Below are positions 9,598 to 18,631 of a DNA stretch of 64,000 nt, one piece after another. This DNA comes from Pseudomonas versuta (lineage in GTDB: Bacteria > Pseudomonadota > Gammaproteobacteria > Pseudomonadales > Pseudomonadaceae), in assembly GCF_001294575.1 (NCBI RefSeq), contig NZ_CP012676.1, positions 2,418,001-2,482,000 of the forward strand. The letters are read 5' to 3'. Numbering within the stretch: position 1 is the stretch's first letter; each line of letters begins with the position of its first letter. Under the pieces are notes generated by a model. It ran no database searches. It saw only the letters and a list, made by a program, of their open reading frames with translations, and was not told the DNA's origin. The position numbers and the translations under genes were made by a program.

Positions 9598-9719
9598 ACC
9601 AGGCCCCCTGGCGCCGAATTACGCGCACGTTTAAAACGCCAATACATGGCTGACTCCGTCTTCTTAGATGACGAAAAGTTTAACCATCTGGCAATGCTAC
9701 AAAAATTGATAAATAGCTA

Positions 9720-9750
9720 ACTGTGGAGTGCGTTGAACGCAATCCACAGT
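9720..9750. terminator. near-perfect dyad between the lysR-type gene and the efflux operon
   Basis: Arms ACTGTGGAGTGCGTT (9720-9734) and AACGCAATCCACAGT (9736-9750) pair with one mismatch around a single base. It begins 28 bases past the regulator's stop codon. Only a loosely T-rich tract follows on the minus strand, so it could be a weak terminator for the regulator or an operator for the efflux operon. Confidence 0.4.
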
Positions 9751-9777
9751 CAGTTCGAGGCTGCAAAAGAGACGCGA

Positions 9778-10686
9778 TCAGGCCACGGCGTTATCGCAGA
9801 ATGTCTTGAGGGTGCGGCGCAACCATCGGTGGGCATGGTCGTTGTCCAGCCGCGGGTGCCAGGCTTGAACGATATCAACCGGTTGCAGGGTGATCGGCAA
9901 CTCAAACGGACGCAGTTTCAAACCCATTGGGGCCAGGGTTTTGAGCAAAACCTGGGGCATCAGCGGCAAGATCAAATCAGCGCCGGCCAGGGCAAAAATC
10001 GCCGAGTAAAAAGTGGGCGTGGTAAAGGACACCCGGCGCTGCAGCCCCTGCTCGGCTAGCACCGTATCAATCGGCCCGCGGGCCCGGCCCCGGCGCGACA
10101 CGCTGATGTGGTCATAGGCGATAAAACGTTGCGCGGTGATGGGCTGATCGAAGATCGGATGATCTTCGCGAGCCAGCCCCACGAAGGGGCAGGTAAACAG
10201 CCGCTGAACCTTGATATCTGAACTGAATTTGTTGGTGGCACAGATTGCCAGGTCGATACGCCCTTCGCTCAAGGCTTCATCATCGGTGAAGCCTTCAGGT
10301 ACGACCCGCAGCGAAGCCTTGGGCATGTCCAGCGCCATTTGCTGGCGTAACGCGCCGCCGTATACACCGAAAAACACGTCATTGGCGCGAATGCTGAAGG
10401 TGCGCTCCAGCAGGCGCAGATCACTGTCCTGGCTCTGGGTGAAGACACCGTGGGCCAACTCCACTACGCCCCGCACCTGCTCACGCAACTCCAGCGCCCG
10501 GGGGGTGGGCACCAGCCCTCGTCCCGAGCGCACCAGAATCGGGTCGTTCAAGGCATCGCGTATGCGGGTCAAGGTGCGGCTCATGGCCGGAGCACTCAGG
10601 TTCATGCGCCGGGCAGCCCCCACTACCGAGCCCTCTTCGAGCAAGACGTTCAGGGCAACCAGCAGATTCAAGTCAGGTATTTGCAT
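9778..10686 (-). CDS. LysR-family transcriptional regulator
   Basis: A 302-residue regulator. Residues 1-60 form the winged helix-turn-helix (NLLVALNVLLEEGSVVGAARR, then NLSAPAMSRTLTRIRDAL), followed by a LysR substrate-binding domain. It lies directly upstream of the tripartite efflux operon on the same strand and divergent from the FUSC exporter, so either could be its target. The short motif TAGCTAACT occurs both upstream of this gene (10780-10788) and upstream of the efflux operon (9714-9722), consistent with one regulator binding both. No good ribosome-binding site is visible before ATG 10686. The inducer is unknown. Confidence 0.9.
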   Translation of the reverse strand: MQIPDLNLLVALNVLLEEGSVVGAARRMNLSAPAMSRTLTRIRDALNDPILVRSGRGLVPTPRALELREQVRGVVELAHGVFTQSQDSDLRLLERTFSIRANDVFFGVYGGALRQQMALDMPKASLRVVPEGFTDDEALSEGRIDLAICATNKFSSDIKVQRLFTCPFVGLAREDHPIFDQPITAQRFIAYDHISVSRRGRARGPIDTVLAEQGLQRRVSFTTPTFYSAIFALAGADLILPLMPQVLLKTLAPMGLKLRPFELPITLQPVDIVQAWHPRLDNDHAHRWLRRTLKTFCDNAVA

Positions 10687-10773
10687 GGGGCCAAAGGGTA
10701 GCGTTTAACGCGCAGCATCGCCAGACGGGCAGTTGAGGATTGTTGCATAGCAGGTAAAACTGTATCGCGCTTT

Positions 10774-10795
10774 GTTAGGTAGCTAACTAAGTTAG
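10774..10795. promoter_or_regulatory. alternating GTTAG/CTAAC half-sites, candidate regulator operator
   Basis: GTTAG (10774-10778), CTAAC (10783-10787) and GTTAG (10791-10795) are separated by 4 and 3 bases, giving two overlapping dyads. The sequence is about 90-110 bases upstream of the lysR-type gene. The central TAGCTAACT recurs upstream of the efflux operon at 9714-9722. Confidence 0.4.
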
Positions 10796-10855
10796 GGATT
10801 GATACATTGTTTCCCGTCAGGCCTCGGCCTGACGCTCTCTTTGGTTGAGATTTTT

Positions 10856-10897
10856 GGCCATTACCGGATCCCCATGATGGTAATGGCCTTTTTTATT
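10856..10897 (+). terminator. strong plus-strand intrinsic terminator
   Basis: A perfect 10-bp stem GGCCATTACC (10856-10865)/GGTAATGGCC (10879-10888) is followed by six T residues. There is no annotated gene upstream on the plus strand for it to terminate, which suggests a short transcript starting after about 10740 or control of antisense reading. Confidence 0.75.
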
Positions 10898-11036
10898 GCC
10901 TGAACCACGCCACAACTCTTCCCCGAATAGTGTCCCTCTTCTTCACCCCGCCACAGCACCCTCCCGCTGTCGGTGGTGGCCCGGCTGTTCCTGAACTACG
11001 CTCCGTGCGCATTACATGACAGGGTTTGGGGGCTTT

Positions 11037-12137
11037 ATGCAGCTAGGCAATAAAATTTCGAATCTGGAACGGCTGCTCTGTAAATACAGCCGCTGGATTC
11101 ATGCTGCGCGAATCAGTCTCGCCTTTCTGACCACCTTCGTGGCCATTCGATATTTCAAGCTCGACGGCGCGTCTTACGCCCTGATCACCATGCTGATCGT
11201 GATGGGCCCGCAGCCTTATTGGGGCAATGTGTCTTCCCGCGCCGTACAGCGCACCTTCGGTACCGTCATTGGCGCGCTGTCCGGTCTGGCGGGGCTGTAC
11301 ATGGAGATCTACTCGTTTCCGGCAATGCTCGCGTGGAGCGCGGTCACGATGTTTATCGCCGGTTACCTGACCCTGGGCAAACACCCGTATATGGCTCTGT
11401 TGATCGGCGCAACCCTGGCGGTGGTCAGCTGCGCACCGCCCAATGACATGGAGTCTGCAATCACCCGCAGTATTTATGTGCTGGCAGGCTCGGTGCTGGC
11501 CATGCTCTTCACCAGTATTTATCCGCAACGGGCCTATACCGACATGCGAATCAAGTTCAGCGAAAGCCTGGGCAAACTCAGTGAGTTGTATGAAGCGTAC
11601 TTTTCCCCGCGGGTGCTGGAACGGCCCAGTCTGGAGGACAAGTTGAAAGATGAGCTGGATACAGTGATCAAGCTACGCAATTACGTATCGGCCGCCAGTA
11701 ACGAAAGCAATCTGAAACCCGAAGTCTTCAACTCCCTGCAGACCCTGCACCGCAATCTGTTCACCACCATGAGCCTGATGATTGATGCCTACTGGGCCTC
11801 CCATGAAAGCCATAAGCTGATTGAAAGCGAGCCCGCCTTGCGCGACCTTAATCGCTTGATCCCGCAAGCGCTCGAGTCACTGCAGAACAAGCTGTGCAAC
11901 GGTATTTCGGACAACCAGATCAGTGGTGAACTACGCCAGAAAGCCAACGATTTGAAAGAACTTGTGCTCAAAAGCATTGATGGCAAGGTCAGCGAAACCC
12001 AGTTTTATGCCTTTGTCTGGCTCAGCCTGCAAATGCTCAGGCAACTGACCGACCTCAATGACGAGTTGCATGCCGCGCTTTACCAGAAAGGCCATCGGCA
12101 TCTGTTTTTAAAGGACCCGAGCGCGGAGCCTAAATAG
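11037..12137 (+). CDS. FUSC-family inner membrane protein (aromatic acid exporter-like)
   Basis: A 366-residue protein. ATG 11037 is preferred over ATG 11016 because a G-run (TTTGGGGGC) sits just upstream of it. The N-terminal half has about six hydrophobic helices (roughly residues 25-165) resembling FUSC proteins such as AaeB and YccS; the C-terminal half is a soluble helical domain. It is shorter than AaeB, which carries two membrane halves, so it may act as a dimer. A divergent LysR gene is reminiscent of the aaeR-aaeXAB arrangement. Substrates of such proteins include hydroxybenzoates, but none can be assigned here. Confidence 0.75.
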   Translation: MQLGNKISNLERLLCKYSRWIHAARISLAFLTTFVAIRYFKLDGASYALITMLIVMGPQPYWGNVSSRAVQRTFGTVIGALSGLAGLYMEIYSFPAMLAWSAVTMFIAGYLTLGKHPYMALLIGATLAVVSCAPPNDMESAITRSIYVLAGSVLAMLFTSIYPQRAYTDMRIKFSESLGKLSELYEAYFSPRVLERPSLEDKLKDELDTVIKLRNYVSAASNESNLKPEVFNSLQTLHRNLFTTMSLMIDAYWASHESHKLIESEPALRDLNRLIPQALESLQNKLCNGISDNQISGELRQKANDLKELVLKSIDGKVSETQFYAFVWLSLQMLRQLTDLNDELHAALYQKGHRHLFLKDPSAEPK

Positions 12138-12647
12138 CGTGATGCCGGCCCTTGGGTGCCAGGGGCTTTGCGCGCTGTTGAAAGGCTGCAGTCAGTCTGT
12201 GCCGGAAAAATACACTTCATACGCAGTGGTTGACTGGCACAGCACACATTTAAATGACATATCGCAATAAAGATTATGAAATCCTCACTTAAAACAGTGG
12301 GATTACTAACATTTTGCAGGACTTTCAAGCCGTAATAACAACTACAACTGATTGTTTTTTAAAAATATTTAAATAAAAACAGCAACTTCATAGAAGTGTT
12401 TTCCCTCTTTCGTCCCCTCCTCCTTCAACTGGCCGGCCGCAGATTATGGTCTAGGCTCTGTTCGCGCCCGTCTAACAAGGACTTGAACGGTTGACCCCCA
12501 TGAAACGAAATCCCGAACTCAACACCCCGACCACCAGTTTTACACCTCTTCGCAAGCGTTCAACGTGCGGAGCGTTTTTGCCTGCACATCCGTCTGACCG
12601 GCACTCATGAACTTTAATTTTTTACCGCATTGTAGATAGGAGGGCTT
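12138..12647. other. 510-bp AT-rich intergenic region upstream of the urease cluster
   Basis: An imperfect hairpin GCCCTTGG/CCAGGGGC (12148-12166) follows the FUSC gene. The stretch 12240-12400 is much richer in A and T than its surroundings. A 36-codon frame at 12500-12610 has no convincing ribosome-binding site and is not called. No sigma-54 (TGGCAC-N5-TTGC) promoter was found. Confidence 0.5.
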
Positions 12648-12950
12648 ATGCAGCTCACCCCGAGAGAAATCGACAAACTGATGATTTACACCTTGTCGGA
12701 CGTGGCATTGCGACGAAAGGCTCGTGGCTTGAAGTTGAATTTTCCGGAAGCGGTTTCGATTATCACCGTGACCGCACTGGAAGGCGCGCGGGACGGAAAG
12801 TCGGTTGAAGATGTAATGAATGAAGCCAGCAAGGTGTTGACCAAAGACGATGTCATGGAAGGCGTCAGTGACCTTATTCCCAACGTTCAGGTTGAAGCGA
12901 TTTTCACCGATGGCAGCCGCCTGGTCACGGTCCACGACCCGATCAAGTAA
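12648..12950 (+). CDS. ureA: urease gamma subunit
   Basis: A 100-residue subunit matching the usual length of UreA. It begins [20 protein letters not shown] and contains [24 protein letters not shown], both typical. A strong ribosome-binding site (AGGAGGG) lies 5 bases before ATG 12648. It forms the (alpha-beta-gamma)3 urease with UreB and UreC, which hydrolyses urea to ammonia and carbamate in the cytoplasm. It is first in the ureABCEFGD series; in most Pseudomonas ureases known to me ureD precedes ureA, so the order here differs. Confidence 0.97.
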   Translation: MQLTPREIDKLMIYTLSDVALRRKARGLKLNFPEAVSIITVTALEGARDGKSVEDVMNEASKVLTKDDVMEGVSDLIPNVQVEAIFTDGSRLVTVHDPIK

Positions 12951-13004
12951 AGGCATGCGCTATATCCGGCTAACGCAAGACAGACCCGTTTTGAGGAATC
13001 AGTC

Positions 13005-13529
13005 ATGAGCAACAAAAAAACCGCCACTCCCGCCAGCTCTGCAAGCCCGCATCAGGATACCCATCCGGATCACAAGATCCCCCATGCGAAAAACCCTGGC
13101 GGCGTGCATCAGGGTAATGAACAGGACGTGCCGCTGGGTGGCTGCATCTACGCCAGCAGCCCGATTGTGTTCAACGAAGACCGCCCGGTAACCAAGGTCA
13201 AGGTGCGTAACACCGGTGACCGTCCGATTCAGATCGGCTCGCACTTTCATTTCTTTGAAGTTAACCGCGCACTTGAATTCGATCGCGCTGAAGCCTTTGG
13301 CAAACGCTTGAATATTTCTTCAACCACTGCGATCCGCTTCGAGCCGGGCGACGAAATTGAAGTGTCGCTGGTGCCTTACGGTGGCAAGCAAACCCTGTAC
13401 GGCTTCAACAACCTGGTGGATGGCTGGGCGCCGGACAAACTGACCAGCAACCATGAGCGCCCGGAAAAACTGCAGGCGATCCAGCGCGCGCGCGATCACG
13501 GTTTCAAGTTTTCCAAGCCCGCCAAGTAA
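13005..13529 (+). CDS. ureB: urease beta subunit, long form
   Basis: A 174-residue subunit, clearly longer than the roughly 100-residue UreB of Klebsiella or typical Pseudomonas. The conserved core begins about residue 44 ([19 protein letters not shown]) and includes [21 protein letters not shown] and [18 protein letters not shown]. The first 43 residues form a His/Pro-rich extension, and the C-terminus is also extended. The extension and length recall the UreB of Yersinia and related enterobacteria. It is preceded by GAGGAA and lies 54 bases after ureA. Confidence 0.95.
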   Translation: MSNKKTATPASSASPHQDTHPDHKIPHAKNPGGVHQGNEQDVPLGGCIYASSPIVFNEDRPVTKVKVRNTGDRPIQIGSHFHFFEVNRALEFDRAEAFGKRLNISSTTAIRFEPGDEIEVSLVPYGGKQTLYGFNNLVDGWAPDKLTSNHERPEKLQAIQRARDHGFKFSKPAK

Positions 13530-13603
13530 TCCACGCATTCCCATACTTTGCACTCGCGCCGTTGTGTTATTGACGCCCGTGCGGCATTAGAAAGGAGCCA
13601 CCG

Positions 13604-15322
13604 ATGCCTACCATTTCACGCAAAGAATACGCCGGCCTGTTCGGCCCGACCACGGGCGACAAAATCCGCCTGGGTGACACCAACCTGTTTGTCGAAATTG
13701 AAAAGGATCTACGCGGTTACGGCGACGAGTCCGTATACGGAGGCGGCAAGTCCCTGCGTGACGGCATGGGCGCCGACAACACCCTGACCCGCGATAACGG
13801 CGTACTGGACCTGGTCATCACCAACGTCACCATCATTGACGCGATTCAGGGCGTGATCAAAGCCGACGTTGGCGTGCGCGACGGTAAAATTGTCGGTATC
13901 GGCAAAAGCGGTAACCCGGGCACCATGAGTGGTGTAACACCGGGCCTGGTGGTGGGTGTGAGCACCGACGCCATTTCCGGAGAACACTTGATTCTGACCG
14001 CTGCCGGGATCGACACCCACGTTCACCTGATCTCGCCACAACAGGCCTATCACGCACTGTCCAACGGTGTAACCACCTTCTTTGGCGGTGGTATCGGCCC
14101 AACCGACGGCACCAATGGCACCACCGTGACTGCGGGCCCCTGGAACATCCGCCAGATGCTGCGCTCACTCGAAGGCTTGCCAGTCAACGTCGGCATGCTC
14201 GGCAAGGGCAACGCCTATGGCCGCGACCCGTTGGTCGAACAAGTCATCGCCGGTGTGGCCGGTTTCAAGGTTCACGAGGACTGGGGCGCAACTTCAAACG
14301 CCCTGCGTCACGCACTGCGCACTGCCGATGAACTGGACGTCCAGGTCTCGGTGCACACCGACAGCCTCAACGAATGCGGTTACGTCGAAGACACCATCGA
14401 TGCCTTCGAAGGTCGCACCATTCACACCTTCCACACCGAAGGCGCGGGTGGCGGTCACGCCCCGGACATCATCAAGGTCGCCAGCCAGAGCAACGTACTG
14501 CCAAGCTCCACTAACCCGACCCTGCCCTATGGCATCAACAGCCAGGCCGAGTTGTTCGACATGATCATGGTCTGTCACAACCTCAACCCGAACGTGCCGG
14601 CCGACGTATCGTTTGCCGAAAGCCGGGTTCGTCCGGAAACCATCGCAGCCGAAAACGTGTTGCAGGACATGGGCGTGATTTCGATGTTTTCCAGCGACTC
14701 CCAGGCCATGGGCCGGGTCGGTGAAAACTGGTTGCGGGTGATGCAGACCGCCCACGCGATGAAAGCCTCGCGCGGCAAGCTGCCGGAAGACAGCGCCGAC
14801 AACGACAACTTCCGCGTCCTGCGGTACGTGGCCAAAATCACCATCAACCCTGCCCTCGCCCAAGGCATCAGCCACGTGCTGGGCTCGGTCGAAGTCGGCA
14901 AGATGGCCGACCTGGTGCTGTGGGACCCGCGTTTCTTCGGGGCCAAACCGAAGATGGTGATCAAGGGCGGGATGATCAACTGGGCCGCCATGGGCGATCC
15001 GAACGCCTCCCTGCCAACCCCGCAGCCGGTTTATTACCGTCCGATGTTTGGCGCGCAGGGCAAAACCCTGCAAGACACTTGCGTAACTTTTGTGTCCCAG
15101 GCAGCGCTGGATGACGGGGTCAAGGAAAAAGCCGGGCTGGACCGCCAGGTCATCGCAGTACGCGGTTGCCGTACCGTCTCCAAAAGGGACCTGGTGCGCA
15201 ACGACAAAATGCCGCAAATCGATGTCGATCCTGAAACCTTCGCCGTGAAGGTCGATGGCGTACACGCCACGTGCAAACCGATCGATACGGCCGCGATGAA
15301 CCAGCGTTATTTCTTTGGCTAA
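13604..15322 (+). CDS. ureC: urease alpha (catalytic) subunit
   Basis: A 572-residue nickel hydrolase. The metal-binding THVHLISP motif, the carbamylated Lys (K222 in GFKVHEDWG), [22 protein letters not shown] and the flap [14 protein letters not shown] are all present. By comparison with Klebsiella UreC (K217, C319, H320), K222, flap C324 and catalytic H325 are conserved, but the next residue is N326 instead of His. CHN instead of CHH, and a length of 572 rather than about 566, are what I recall from Yersinia-type acid-active ureases. A REP hairpin separates it from ureE. Confidence 0.97.
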   Translation: MPTISRKEYAGLFGPTTGDKIRLGDTNLFVEIEKDLRGYGDESVYGGGKSLRDGMGADNTLTRDNGVLDLVITNVTIIDAIQGVIKADVGVRDGKIVGIGKSGNPGTMSGVTPGLVVGVSTDAISGEHLILTAAGIDTHVHLISPQQAYHALSNGVTTFFGGGIGPTDGTNGTTVTAGPWNIRQMLRSLEGLPVNVGMLGKGNAYGRDPLVEQVIAGVAGFKVHEDWGATSNALRHALRTADELDVQVSVHTDSLNECGYVEDTIDAFEGRTIHTFHTEGAGGGHAPDIIKVASQSNVLPSSTNPTLPYGINSQAELFDMIMVCHNLNPNVPADVSFAESRVRPETIAAENVLQDMGVISMFSSDSQAMGRVGENWLRVMQTAHAMKASRGKLPEDSADNDNFRVLRYVAKITINPALAQGISHVLGSVEVGKMADLVLWDPRFFGAKPKMVIKGGMINWAAMGDPNASLPTPQPVYYRPMFGAQGKTLQDTCVTFVSQAALDDGVKEKAGLDRQVIAVRGCRTVSKRDLVRNDKMPQIDVDPETFAVKVDGVHATCKPIDTAAMNQRYFFG

Positions 15323-15325
15323 GAC

Positions 15326-15353
15326 TGTGGGAGCGGGCTTGCCCGCTCCCACA
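15326..15353. repeat. REP-type hairpin between ureC and ureE
   Basis: Perfect 13-bp arms TGTGGGAGCGGGC (15326-15338) and complement (15341-15353) with a 2-base loop. It may lower expression of the accessory genes relative to ureABC or stabilise the upstream mRNA. Confidence 0.85.
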
Positions 15354-15407
15354 GGGAGGTCTCACCCACAAGGGTGGTCTGTAACAATCAAGGAAGGAGT
15401 TTGCAAC

Positions 15408-16094
15408 GTGATTTTGATTGAACACATTCTGGGCAATGCTAAGAAAGACCCGGTCTGGAAACAAAAACTCGAAGGCGCCAACGTCGACCTGCTGGTACTG
15501 GACCAGCGCGAAGCGCAAAAAAGTCGCTGCCGGCGCACCAGTGTCGGCGGGCTCGACCTGGGAATCTCGCTTGAACGCAACGTGGTGCTGTCCGACGGCG
15601 ATGTGCTGATGTGGGATGAGCAGAGCAAAACCGCTGTGGTAGTGCAATTGAACCTGCGCGACGTGATGGTGATTGACCTTAAAGAGCTGAAACAGCAGCC
15701 GCTGGATATCCTGATCAAAACCAGTTTCGAACTGGGCCACGCCCTGGGTAACCAGCACTGGAAAGCAGTAACCAAGAACAACGAGGTCTACATCCCGCTC
15801 ACCGTCGAAACCAAAATGATGGACTCGGTGATGCGCACTCACGGCTTTCAACATTTGCCATACGCCTTTATCGGCGGCGCAGAAATCCTGCCCAACCTCA
15901 CCACTTCCGAAGCACGCCTGCTGTTTGGCGGCGCCGAAGAAACCGACACCCACGTTCACGTCGCCAGCCCGCAAGACAAGCTCGATGCTGCAGCCCTCAA
16001 GATCCAGTGCCTGCACAGCCATGGCGACGGCATCAGCCACAGTCATGGGCATGACCACGGCCACACGCACCACGATCACGACCATAAGCATTGA
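15408..16094 (+). CDS. ureE: urease accessory nickel metallochaperone UreE
   Basis: A 228-residue protein. GTG 15408 is chosen as start because AAGGAAGGAG lies 8 bases upstream and the product then begins [10 protein letters not shown], as UreE proteins do; the frame is open upstream through the REP hairpin. The N-terminal peptide-binding domain is followed by a nickel-binding domain ([13 protein letters not shown]) and a C-terminal tail (about residues 200-228) with many His and Asp residues. UreE delivers nickel to the UreDFG-apourease complex. It is 21 bases from ureF. Confidence 0.95.
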   Translation: MILIEHILGNAKKDPVWKQKLEGANVDLLVLDQREAQKSRCRRTSVGGLDLGISLERNVVLSDGDVLMWDEQSKTAVVVQLNLRDVMVIDLKELKQQPLDILIKTSFELGHALGNQHWKAVTKNNEVYIPLTVETKMMDSVMRTHGFQHLPYAFIGGAEILPNLTTSEARLLFGGAEETDTHVHVASPQDKLDAAALKIQCLHSHGDGISHSHGHDHGHTHHDHDHKH

Positions 16095-16115
16095 ATCCGG
16101 CAAGAAGGCGCCTAG

Positions 16116-16802
16116 ATGAACGCATCTGATCTCATTCGCATCATGCAGTTTGGCGATTCGGTATTGCCAGTCGGTGCCTTTTCGTTCTCGAACGGCGTTG
16201 AATCCGCCATTCAGAAAGGCATCGTCCACGATGTCGCGACCCTCAAAGGCTTTGTCCTCACAGCACTCAAACAAGCGGCCAGTTGTGATGGCATGGGTGT
16301 GGTCGCCGCACACCGCGCGGCCATCAATGATGATCGCGACGGTATTTTACGCGCCGACTGGGCGGTGAATAACCGCAAGCTCAACGAAGAAAGCCGGTTG
16401 ATGGCCACGCGCATGGGTAAAAAACTGGCAGAAATGTCGATCCATGTCGTCGAGAAACCCCTGGTGCGCTGGTGGCTGGAACAGATCAAGGCCGGCAACG
16501 CCGCAGGCACCTACCCCGTCACCCAGGCCGTGGTGATGTCGACCCAGGGCATTGGCGCCCGCGAGGTGGTGGTGATGCACCAGTACGGTGTGGCCATGAC
16601 CATTCTCAGTGCCGCGATGCGCTTGATGCGGGTCACGCACCTGGACACCCAGCACATCCTGTTCGAACTCAACCATGACATTGAAGCGTTCTGCGACATC
16701 GCCGAAATCGGCGATATCGAGCAGATGTCGTCCTATGTGCCGATTGTCGACGTGCTCGCTGCCGTCCACGTCAAAGCCCACGTACGGCTATTTATGAACT
16801 GA
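16116..16802 (+). CDS. ureF: urease accessory protein UreF
   Basis: A 228-residue all-helical protein with the UreF opening [26 protein letters not shown]. UreF binds UreD and gates GTP hydrolysis by UreG during nickel insertion into apourease. It lies between ureE and ureG, 79 bases before ureG. Length and order match the ureABCEFGD clusters of Yersinia. AAGAAGG stands upstream of the ATG at 16116. Confidence 0.95.
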   Translation: MNASDLIRIMQFGDSVLPVGAFSFSNGVESAIQKGIVHDVATLKGFVLTALKQAASCDGMGVVAAHRAAINDDRDGILRADWAVNNRKLNEESRLMATRMGKKLAEMSIHVVEKPLVRWWLEQIKAGNAAGTYPVTQAVVMSTQGIGAREVVVMHQYGVAMTILSAAMRLMRVTHLDTQHILFELNHDIEAFCDIAEIGDIEQMSSYVPIVDVLAAVHVKAHVRLFMN

Positions 16803-16881
16803 CTCTGCAAGCGAATCCGGATCCACAGCGCTGACCTGTGTCGACGCTCAATCAGCTTCAACTTTTGTTAAGGAACGTATC

Positions 16882-17529
16882 GTGAAAAAGATTACTCGCA
16901 TTGGTATTGGCGGCCCGGTCGGCTCAGGTAAAACCGCGATCATCGAAGTGATCACCCCGATCCTGATCAACCGTGGCTACAAGCCGCTGATCATCACCAA
17001 CGACATCGTGACCACCGAAGACGCCAAACAGGTCAAGCGCACGCTTAAAGGCATCCTCGACGAAGACAAGATTCTGGGCGTCGAAACCGGTGCCTGCCCG
17101 CACACCGCGGTGCGTGAAGATCCGAGCATGAACATTGCAGCGGTCGAGGAAATGGAAGAGAAGTTTCCGGACAGCGACCTGATCATGATCGAGAGCGGCG
17201 GCGACAACCTGACCCTGACCTTCAGCCCGGCCCTGGCCGACTTCTACATCTACGTAATTGACGTGGCGGAAGGTGAAAAAATCCCGCGCAAGAACGGCCC
17301 GGGGCTGGTGCAGGCAGACATTCTGATCATCAACAAAATCGACCTCGCCCCTTACGTCGGCGCGAGCCTGGATGTGATGGAAAGCGACACCAAAGTGGTG
17401 CGTGGCAACCGCCCTTATATCCTCACGAACTGCAAGACCGGCCAGGGCATTGAAGAGCTGGTGGACATGATCGAGCACATGTTCCTGTTCGCCCAAAAAC
17501 CGGCGGCCAAGAGTGAGGTCACTGCATGA
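16882..17529 (+). CDS. ureG: urease accessory GTPase UreG
   Basis: A 215-residue SIMIBI-class GTPase. The P-loop [10 protein letters not shown] occupies residues 10-19; the metal-binding motif [15 protein letters not shown] and the base-recognition [11 protein letters not shown] are present. It starts at GTG 16882, with AAGGAAC 6 bases upstream, and overlaps ureD by 4 bases. UreG powers nickel delivery from UreE to the active site. Confidence 0.97.
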   Translation: MKKITRIGIGGPVGSGKTAIIEVITPILINRGYKPLIITNDIVTTEDAKQVKRTLKGILDEDKILGVETGACPHTAVREDPSMNIAAVEEMEEKFPDSDLIMIESGGDNLTLTFSPALADFYIYVIDVAEGEKIPRKNGPGLVQADILIINKIDLAPYVGASLDVMESDTKVVRGNRPYILTNCKTGQGIEELVDMIEHMFLFAQKPAAKSEVTA

Positions 17530-18488
17530 CAGCCCAGTGCCAGATCGTGAACAACCCTTCACGGCTTCGCGCTCACTCATTAGGTGATGGTGCGCCGGAG
17601 CTTGCGCAGTATCAGGACGAGCCAGCGCAGATGAGCAGCGGTTCCGTCGGCAAGAGTGGTTACTTGCGCCTTGGCTTTGAAAAACGCGGCAATCGCAGCG
17701 TATTGGCAGACATGGAGCGACGCGTACCGTCGCTGGTGCAACGGGCATTGTATTGGGACGAAGTCATGCCCCAACTGCCCTGCGTCACCATGATTTCGAC
17801 TTCGGGCTGCATACTGCAGGGCGACCGCCTGGCCACGGATGTCAATGTCGGGGTGGGTGCCTGCGGGCACGTCACCACCCAGTCGGCGACCAAAGTGCAC
17901 TCGATGAACGCCAACTACGCTTCGCAAATCCAGAATTTCAGGGTTGAAGAAGATGGCTACCTGGAGTTCATGCCCGACCCGCTGATCCCCCATCGCAATG
18001 CGCGGTTCATCACCGAAACCAGAATCAGTATCCACCCCACGGCCACGGCGATTTACTGCGAAATCCTGATGTCGGGGCGCAAGTATCACCATGTCGACGA
18101 GCGCTTTGGTTTTGACGTGTATTCCTCGCGGGTCATGGCCGAAAACCTTGAAGGCAAGGAACTGTTTGTCGAGAAGTACATTCTGGAACCGAAAAAGGAA
18201 AGCCTGGATGCCATCGGTGTCATGCAAACCTTCGACGTGTTCGGCAACGTCGTGTTGCTCACGCCCAAGGAGCATCACGACCGGATTGTCGAGCGCGTCC
18301 CGGCGATCTTCGATATGGAGGCAGGCATTGCCAGCGGTGTCACCCGTTTGCCAAACAACTGTGGGCTGATTTTCAAGGTGCTGGGCAATGACAGTGGTGA
18401 AGTCAAAGCCCAAGTGCGCGAGTTCTGGAAAGTCGCCCGCGAAGAAATTCTGGGCCTGACGCTGCAACCACAGTTTTTGTGGCGATAA
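17526..18488 (+). CDS. ureD: urease accessory protein UreD/UreH
   Basis: A 320-residue scaffold protein of the nickel-insertion complex. Recognisable segments include [45 protein letters not shown] and [14 protein letters not shown]. Its place at the end of the accessory genes, after ureG with a 4-base overlap, is the enterobacterial arrangement; in typical pseudomonads ureD precedes ureA. An imperfectly spaced dyad (18519-18541, arms GGTTGCC/GGCAACC) and REP-like sequence follow before the urea channel gene. Confidence 0.93.
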   Translation: MTAQCQIVNNPSRLRAHSLGDGAPELAQYQDEPAQMSSGSVGKSGYLRLGFEKRGNRSVLADMERRVPSLVQRALYWDEVMPQLPCVTMISTSGCILQGDRLATDVNVGVGACGHVTTQSATKVHSMNANYASQIQNFRVEEDGYLEFMPDPLIPHRNARFITETRISIHPTATAIYCEILMSGRKYHHVDERFGFDVYSSRVMAENLEGKELFVEKYILEPKKESLDAIGVMQTFDVFGNVVLLTPKEHHDRIVERVPAIFDMEAGIASGVTRLPNNCGLIFKVLGNDSGEVKAQVREFWKVAREEILGLTLQPQFLWR

Positions 18489-18631
18489 AAATCACCAAGT
18501 GGATCCGTGAGGGAGCGGGTTGCCGGCGATAAAGGCAACCTGGTTTGACTGACACTGCCCAGTGATGCTTTCGCAGGCAAGCCAGCTCTCTTTGTATGGA
18601 TCAGGCCAAGTGCATAATCGGGAGAGTCAAT

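Larger units (their letters stand above)
10687..11036. other. 350-bp divergent intergenic region with operator-like repeats and tandem hairpins
   Basis: No gene is seen. It holds GTTAG/CTAAC half-sites in alternating orientation at 10774-10795, a 9-bp-stem hairpin (10815-10834) and a strong intrinsic terminator (10856-10897). The remaining 140 bases before the FUSC gene are unremarkable. Confidence 0.6.

Noticed and set aside
12500..12610. 36-codon frame before ureA
   Set aside because: Its AAGGA is too far upstream (about 15 bases) and the peptide resembles nothing I know.
12138..12647. Sigma-54 promoter for urease
   Set aside because: TGGCAC occurs near 12234 but without the TTGC element at the needed spacing.
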